From the NCBI GenBank assembly GCA_050015675.1, contig JBEKAY010000063.1, positions 1 to 16,562 on the forward strand: a stretch of DNA of 16,562 nt, read 5' to 3'. Below are positions 13,164 to 16,562 of the stretch, piece after piece. The notes under the pieces are model-generated. The model did not search any database and was not told where the DNA came from. It saw nothing but the letters and a program-made list of their open reading frames with translations. This DNA is from Fen-1298 sp050015675. GTDB taxonomy: Bacteria; Bacteroidota; Ignavibacteria; UBA10030. The first letter of the stretch is position 1. Every line of letters begins with the position of its first letter. A program made the position numbers and the translations under genes.

Positions 13164-14044
13164 GGCCTGATCCACTATAGCAAATGTCTTATGAATAAAA
13201 TTCGAAATAGTTTTAAAACCTTATTCCCAAAGATTCCAAACATTATAGAATGGGTCTTATTAGGTCTCATAATTATTATTATCTTTCTAGGAATCCGTTT
13301 CCCTCATAGTAGGGCCGCTTCCACTAGTAACTCATTTTTGATAGATTCGGTTTTAACAGATACATCTTCTGTGGTTTCTATTGAAGAAAGTTCACGACGA
13401 CAAATGCTTTTCAAGATGGTCCAAGAACATTATTCATATGCCGAACAGAACGATGTTTCTCAAGATAGTTTGAGAATGCAGGGTAGATTATTCTTTATTA
13501 CTATCTTTGCAGTTCTTATTACTGTTATTATCCCACTGAAAGATAAGCGAAGTCGAATTAACATCTCGATTATTGTTTCGCTATTTGGATTATTTTGGTA
13601 TGGTATAAGTGTACATGTTATTGACATTGAGAACAGAGGGCAAATTCCAAAGCGAATGCTCTACAATACTGAGTCTCAACTTCTTGCTATCACTCATGAT
13701 AACTTTCATTCGTATCATTTGGATTTCAAAAAAATTGAAACAGTAATTGATGATGCTAAAGTCGGACACTTTTCTCGAAAAGTGAAATCTTTTTTTACTC
13801 CAGATCCGGAACAGATATTATTTAATCTAACACCAATAGGTATTTTGCTAATTCTCCGTCGTTTATATAAAGTTAAGGTTAAAAAAAGCCGCCTAACCAG
13901 GCGCTCAAGCTGACCGTATGAGCGTGGGTACGATTTAACATTGCGCTTAGAGGTTTAGATGCTTAATAATAAACTTATCAGCATGAACTTGGTTCGTTTT
14001 CAGCAACTTGCGGCTTCTCGTTGCCGCAGCTTAGTTGCCATCCG
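13158..14044 (+). mobile_element. integron-type gene cassette 1 (about 0.89 kb)
   Basis: The unit starts in the core GTTAGGC (13157-13163) and ends in GTTAGGG (14044-14050), where integrase would cut after the first G. GTTAGGCGGC at 13157-13166 is the exact reverse complement of GCCGCCTAAC at 13888-13897, as expected when a circular cassette's attC arms are split by insertion. One gene fills it: it starts 34 bases after the boundary and its last codons run into the attC. There is no promoter or terminator inside. This is standard cassette architecture. No integrase gene lies in the window. Confidence 0.7.
13191..13913 (+). CDS. cassette-borne membrane protein, unknown (240 aa)
   Basis: Likely membrane helices lie at about residues 19-36, 100-115 and 124-143, with a short hydrophobic stretch at 211-224. 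Between the first two is a soluble segment of about 60 residues rich in Ser/Thr/Asp. No Shine-Dalgarno site is visible and no family is recognised. The last residues (KKSRLTRRSS) are encoded by the 5' arm of the attC site, so this tail was probably set by the recombination site and not by selection on the protein. Cassette genes of unknown function are the rule. The nearest known promoter would be upstream of the array. Confidence 0.75.
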   Translation: MNKIRNSFKTLFPKIPNIIEWVLLGLIIIIIFLGIRFPHSRAASTSNSFLIDSVLTDTSSVVSIEESSRRQMLFKMVQEHYSYAEQNDVSQDSLRMQGRLFFITIFAVLITVIIPLKDKRSRINISIIVSLFGLFWYGISVHVIDIENRGQIPKRMLYNTESQLLAITHDNFHSYHLDFKKIETVIDDAKVGHFSRKVKSFFTPDPEQILFNLTPIGILLILRRLYKVKVKKSRLTRRSS

Positions 14045-14050
14045 TTAGGG
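13891..14050. promoter_or_regulatory. attC site of cassette 1
   Basis: R'' core GCCTAAC at 13891-13897 is followed by CAGGCGCTCAAGCTGACC, very like the L'' region of classical attC sites. Near the other end, CAGCTT (14027-14032) pairs with AAGCTG (13907-13912), and the site ends with GTTAGGG (14044-14050). A GC-rich hairpin TGCGGC/GCCGCA lies at about 14009-14028. The total length of about 160 bases is at the long end for attC. Confidence 0.7.
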
Positions 14051-14089
14051 CGCAATTGCCCTTCATAACCTGTGAAAGGAGAATAATCT

Positions 14090-16429
14090 ATGAAAAGTCT
14101 ATATTGGTTTTCGGTAATGTTGATTTTGTGCCTTGTCAGCACAAATCCATCAGTTGCACAATGGGTTCAAAGTAACGGGCCGTATGGCGGGAGTATTCAA
14201 GCCATTGCTATCAGTCCGGATGGAAGTAATATCTTTGCAGGGACATGGGGTGGAGGAATATTCCGTTCCATAAACAATGGCGCAAGTTGGACATACTCCG
14301 GGTTGACCAACGCTGGTGTTAGCTCTCTTGCAATGAGCCCTGATGGCAAGAATATCTTTGCGGGATGTTCAGCATGGGCTAGTGGAGTCTTACTTTCGAC
14401 AGATAACGGATCAAGCTGGGTGGCAGTCAATAATGGTTTATCAGGCGCGAGTGTGAGTTCACTTGCAATAAGCCATGATGGATCGAAACTCTTTGCGGGA
14501 ACCGGTTTCCAGGGGGATGGTCTCGGAGTCTTTCTGTCAACGAACAACGGTTCGAGCTGGACAGCAAGAAATAACGGACTTACGAATAATCAGATCAATG
14601 CTCTTACCGTCAGTCTTGATGGGACACATATATTTTGCGGTACTACGGATGGAATGTTCTGTTCGACAGACGATGGTGCAAGTTGGACCGCGAGGGATAG
14701 CGGACTCACAAACACGTGTATCACTGCTATTGCCATCAGCCCCGATGAGGCGCATGTTTTCGCCGGGACAAAGAATGGAATTTTTCATTCAACAAACAAT
14801 GGTTCAAGTTGGACTGCTGAGGGCGGGGCGTTTTCGAATTTGCAAATCACTTCTCTTACGTACAGCACGGACGGGAATAATATCTTTGTAGGAACTTGGG
14901 TCGGAGGAGTATATCTCTCCACAAATAACGGTGTAAGCTGGACTGCGGTGAATAATGGGCTTACGACAATATATTTGCAGTTTCCGGAAGTTTTGACTAT
15001 TGCCATAAGCTCTGACGGAACTCAAATGTTCGCCGGCACACATGGGAATGGTGTATATCATTCCGCAACAAGTAATATAAATTGGAGTTCGTCGAATACT
15101 GGATTGATGAATGAACGTATTTCTTCTTTTGCATTTAGTCCTTCTTCTGCAAATATATTTGCAGGCTGCGACGGTGAAGGAATTTTCCTTTCTACTGATA
15201 ATGGATTGAATTGGACACCGGCAAACACCGGATTGACAGCGGGTGCTATCAGTAGTTTTGCTATCAACCCGAAGGATTCGACTATCTTCACAGGCACATG
15301 GGGTTGGGGGGCTGGATTCTATGCTTCCACGAACGATGGTTCCAGCTGGGTCGCGCGTAATAATGGATTAACGAACAGCAAAGTCAAAACCGTAGTCATA
15401 AGCCCTGATGGGAGAGATATTTTTGCTGGTACCGATGGCAGTGGTGTATTTCTCTCCACCAACGATGGTGCAAGCTGGACATCTGTGAGCTCTGGATTAA
15501 CAAACAATTATATCTATTCACTCGTCATCAGTCCCGACGGGACAAAACTTTTTGCCGGCACTTTTGGCGGCGGAGTATTTCTCTCCACCGACAATGGCTC
15601 AAGCTGGACTGCGGTTAATTTCGGATTAACGTTCAGTTATATATCATCTCTGGTGATAAGTCCCGATGGAACAAAACTATTTGCTGGAACTACTTTTTAT
15701 GAAGGAGGAAAAGGCGGCGGAGTTTTTCTCACAACGAACAGTGGCGCAAGCTGGGCCGCGGTGAACAATGGATTACCGTCTTATTCTAATACTACGATGC
15801 TCCTTGATATTATGTCCCTTGCCATGACTCCAAATGGGAATGGTATCTTCGCTGGTACTGCCTGTAGCGGCGTTTATTTATCCAAAGATAACGGTTCAAA
15901 CTGGATATCGGTGAGTGGGGGATTGTCGAATCTTTTGATAACTTCAGTTGCCGTTAATCCCAGTGGAACGTTTCTCTTTGTTGGGAGTGCGAGCGGGAAT
16001 GTCACAACCACGAATTCTATGAACGAAAGAACTGATGATAGGAGTCCAGCAAAATTGTTTAAGATGAGTAATACAGTTGTAGATGGTAATAGTGCATTTG
16101 GTGTGTGGCGTCGCCCAATTTCGGAGATGATCACTGGTGTCAAAGACAACCAAGTACAGATTCCTAATGCTTTTGCACTTAAGCAAAACTATCCGAACCC
16201 TTTTAACCCTGCGACAACTATTTCTTTTAGTCTTCCAGCGAAAGGATTCGTCTCAATGAAAGTATTTGATCTGTTAGGAAGAGAAGTAGTAACGCTTATT
16301 TCTGAAGAAATGTTGGCAGGAAATTACACAAAGCAATGGAATGCTGAGAATTATCCAAACGGTGTTTATTTTTATCGATTGCAGGCTGGTTCAAACTCTG
16401 AAACAAAAAAACTTGTATTGTTGAAATAG
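14090..16429 (+). CDS. secreted 14-repeat BNR/YCF48-like propeller protein with type IX sorting domain (779 aa)
   Basis: AAAGGAG precedes the ATG. A signal peptide (about 1-24, ending SVAQ) is followed by fourteen repeats of about 43 residues with the pattern (I/V)-x-S-L-x-I-S-P-D-G-x-x-(I/L)-F-A-G-T, GG-(V/I)-F-x-S-T-(N/D)-N-G-x-S-W-x-x-x-x-x-G-L. The S-x-(N/D)-x-G-x-x-W element is the BNR/sortilin/YCF48 type. Fourteen is twice seven, so two seven-bladed propellers are plausible. Residues 695-779 are a type IX C-terminal sorting domain: QNYPNPFNPATTISFSLP, MKVFDLLGREV, NGVYFYRLQAG, KKLVLLK. It is exported through the outer membrane and either anchored or released. Ligand unknown. It sits alone in an integron-type cassette. 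Confidence 0.93.
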   Translation: MKSLYWFSVMLILCLVSTNPSVAQWVQSNGPYGGSIQAIAISPDGSNIFAGTWGGGIFRSINNGASWTYSGLTNAGVSSLAMSPDGKNIFAGCSAWASGVLLSTDNGSSWVAVNNGLSGASVSSLAISHDGSKLFAGTGFQGDGLGVFLSTNNGSSWTARNNGLTNNQINALTVSLDGTHIFCGTTDGMFCSTDDGASWTARDSGLTNTCITAIAISPDEAHVFAGTKNGIFHSTNNGSSWTAEGGAFSNLQITSLTYSTDGNNIFVGTWVGGVYLSTNNGVSWTAVNNGLTTIYLQFPEVLTIAISSDGTQMFAGTHGNGVYHSATSNINWSSSNTGLMNERISSFAFSPSSANIFAGCDGEGIFLSTDNGLNWTPANTGLTAGAISSFAINPKDSTIFTGTWGWGAGFYASTNDGSSWVARNNGLTNSKVKTVVISPDGRDIFAGTDGSGVFLSTNDGASWTSVSSGLTNNYIYSLVISPDGTKLFAGTFGGGVFLSTDNGSSWTAVNFGLTFSYISSLVISPDGTKLFAGTTFYEGGKGGGVFLTTNSGASWAAVNNGLPSYSNTTMLLDIMSLAMTPNGNGIFAGTACSGVYLSKDNGSNWISVSGGLSNLLITSVAVNPSGTFLFVGSASGNVTTTNSMNERTDDRSPAKLFKMSNTVVDGNSAFGVWRRPISEMITGVKDNQVQIPNAFALKQNYPNPFNPATTISFSLPAKGFVSMKVFDLLGREVVTLISEEMLAGNYTKQWNAENYPNGVYFYRLQAGSNSETKKLVLLK

Positions 16430-16432
16430 ATA

Positions 16433-16562
16433 AATTGCGCCCTAACCAGGTACTGTGATAAAAGTCAAGAGGAGTAGAAGAAATATTTCAAAGAACAGTT
16501 GGCGGTGTATCTGTAAAGAACATCAAGTTGCAACAGCCTGAGACGCAGATTTATAATCAGGG
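16433..16562. promoter_or_regulatory. left part of the attC site of cassette 2 (truncated by window end)
   Basis: AATTGCGCCCTAAC at 16433-16446 followed by CAGG mirrors the layout at 13888-13900 (GCCGCCTAACCAGG). The site's second arm and core are not inside the window. No gene is seen in the last 130 bases. Confidence 0.6.

Larger units (their letters stand above)
14045..16562 (+). mobile_element. integron-type gene cassette 2, right end outside window (over 2.4 kb)
   Basis: GTTAGGGCGCAATT at 14044-14057 is the exact reverse complement of AATTGCGCCCTAAC at 16433-16446: 14 bases, including the core plus 7 more. The gene starts 46 bases after the left core and stops 4 bases before the right inverted arm. 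The rest of the attC and the closing GTTRRRY core must lie beyond the right edge. The payload of over 2.3 kb is large for a cassette, most of which are under 1 kb. Confidence 0.65.

Noticed and set aside
14197..16186. Several long minus-strand frames inside the propeller gene and similar ones inside the 887 gene
   Set aside because: They mirror the repeat periodicity of the + strand genes, have no ribosome sites and no recognisable domains.
13157..16446. Insertion sequence or composite transposon ends
   Set aside because: The inverted arms differ between the two units, no transposase is present, and the arms contain GTTRRRY/RYYYAAC cores followed by attC-like sequence, which fits integron cassettes better.

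Overview
The window most likely comes from an uncultured member of the Bacteroidota/Ignavibacteriota (FCB) group. The best evidence is the last large gene. It encodes a signal peptide, a BNR/YCF48-like propeller and a C-terminal type IX secretion sorting domain with the QNYPNPFNP motif. A DUF4402-like gene end at the left edge fits the same origin. Many genes have strong AGGAGG Shine-Dalgarno sites, which fits Ignavibacteria or Chlorobi relatives better than classical Bacteroidia. All supported genes are on the + strand. Few have a recognisable function, so this looks like an accessory region.

Layout. (1) 3-143: end of a DUF4402-like surface protein. (2) 550-4569: a small zinc ribbon protein; an 891-residue protein with ten tandem amphipathic repeats (about 29 residues each) and a calcineurin-like metallophosphoesterase domain; directly abutting it, a 175-residue caspase-like (clan CD) protein; then an unknown 134-residue protein. 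This is the best candidate for an undescribed system: a possible protease plus a possible membrane-active effector. (3) 4879-5303: a cryptic array with a CCAAATG-like word every 21 bp, organised into three 126-bp units of six repeats. (4) 5368-9262: a helical protein, a truncated M15 peptidase start overlapped by a 24-codon ORF, a 700-residue protein with a duplicated domain, a strong terminator, a DUF1360-like and phage-like gene pair, and a shrunken copy of the helical-protein gene. (5) 9579-12872: a membrane/coiled-coil protein, a 111-residue protein overlapping a secreted protein by 4 bp, a lysine-rich protein and a small membrane protein, ending at a terminator. (6) 13157 to the right edge: two consecutive units with the features of integron gene cassettes. 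Core sites GTTAGGC and GTTAGGG pair with GCCTAAC and CCCTAAC, and the complementarity extends beyond the cores. One cassette carries a 240-residue membrane protein, the other the propeller/T9SS protein.

How the genes cooperate is inference. The 887 and 3563 genes are almost certainly co-translated (stop and start codons abut). The 8603/8894, 10549/10881 and 12056/12474 pairs are tight or overlapping. Family names rest on motif recognition by eye; no database search was run.
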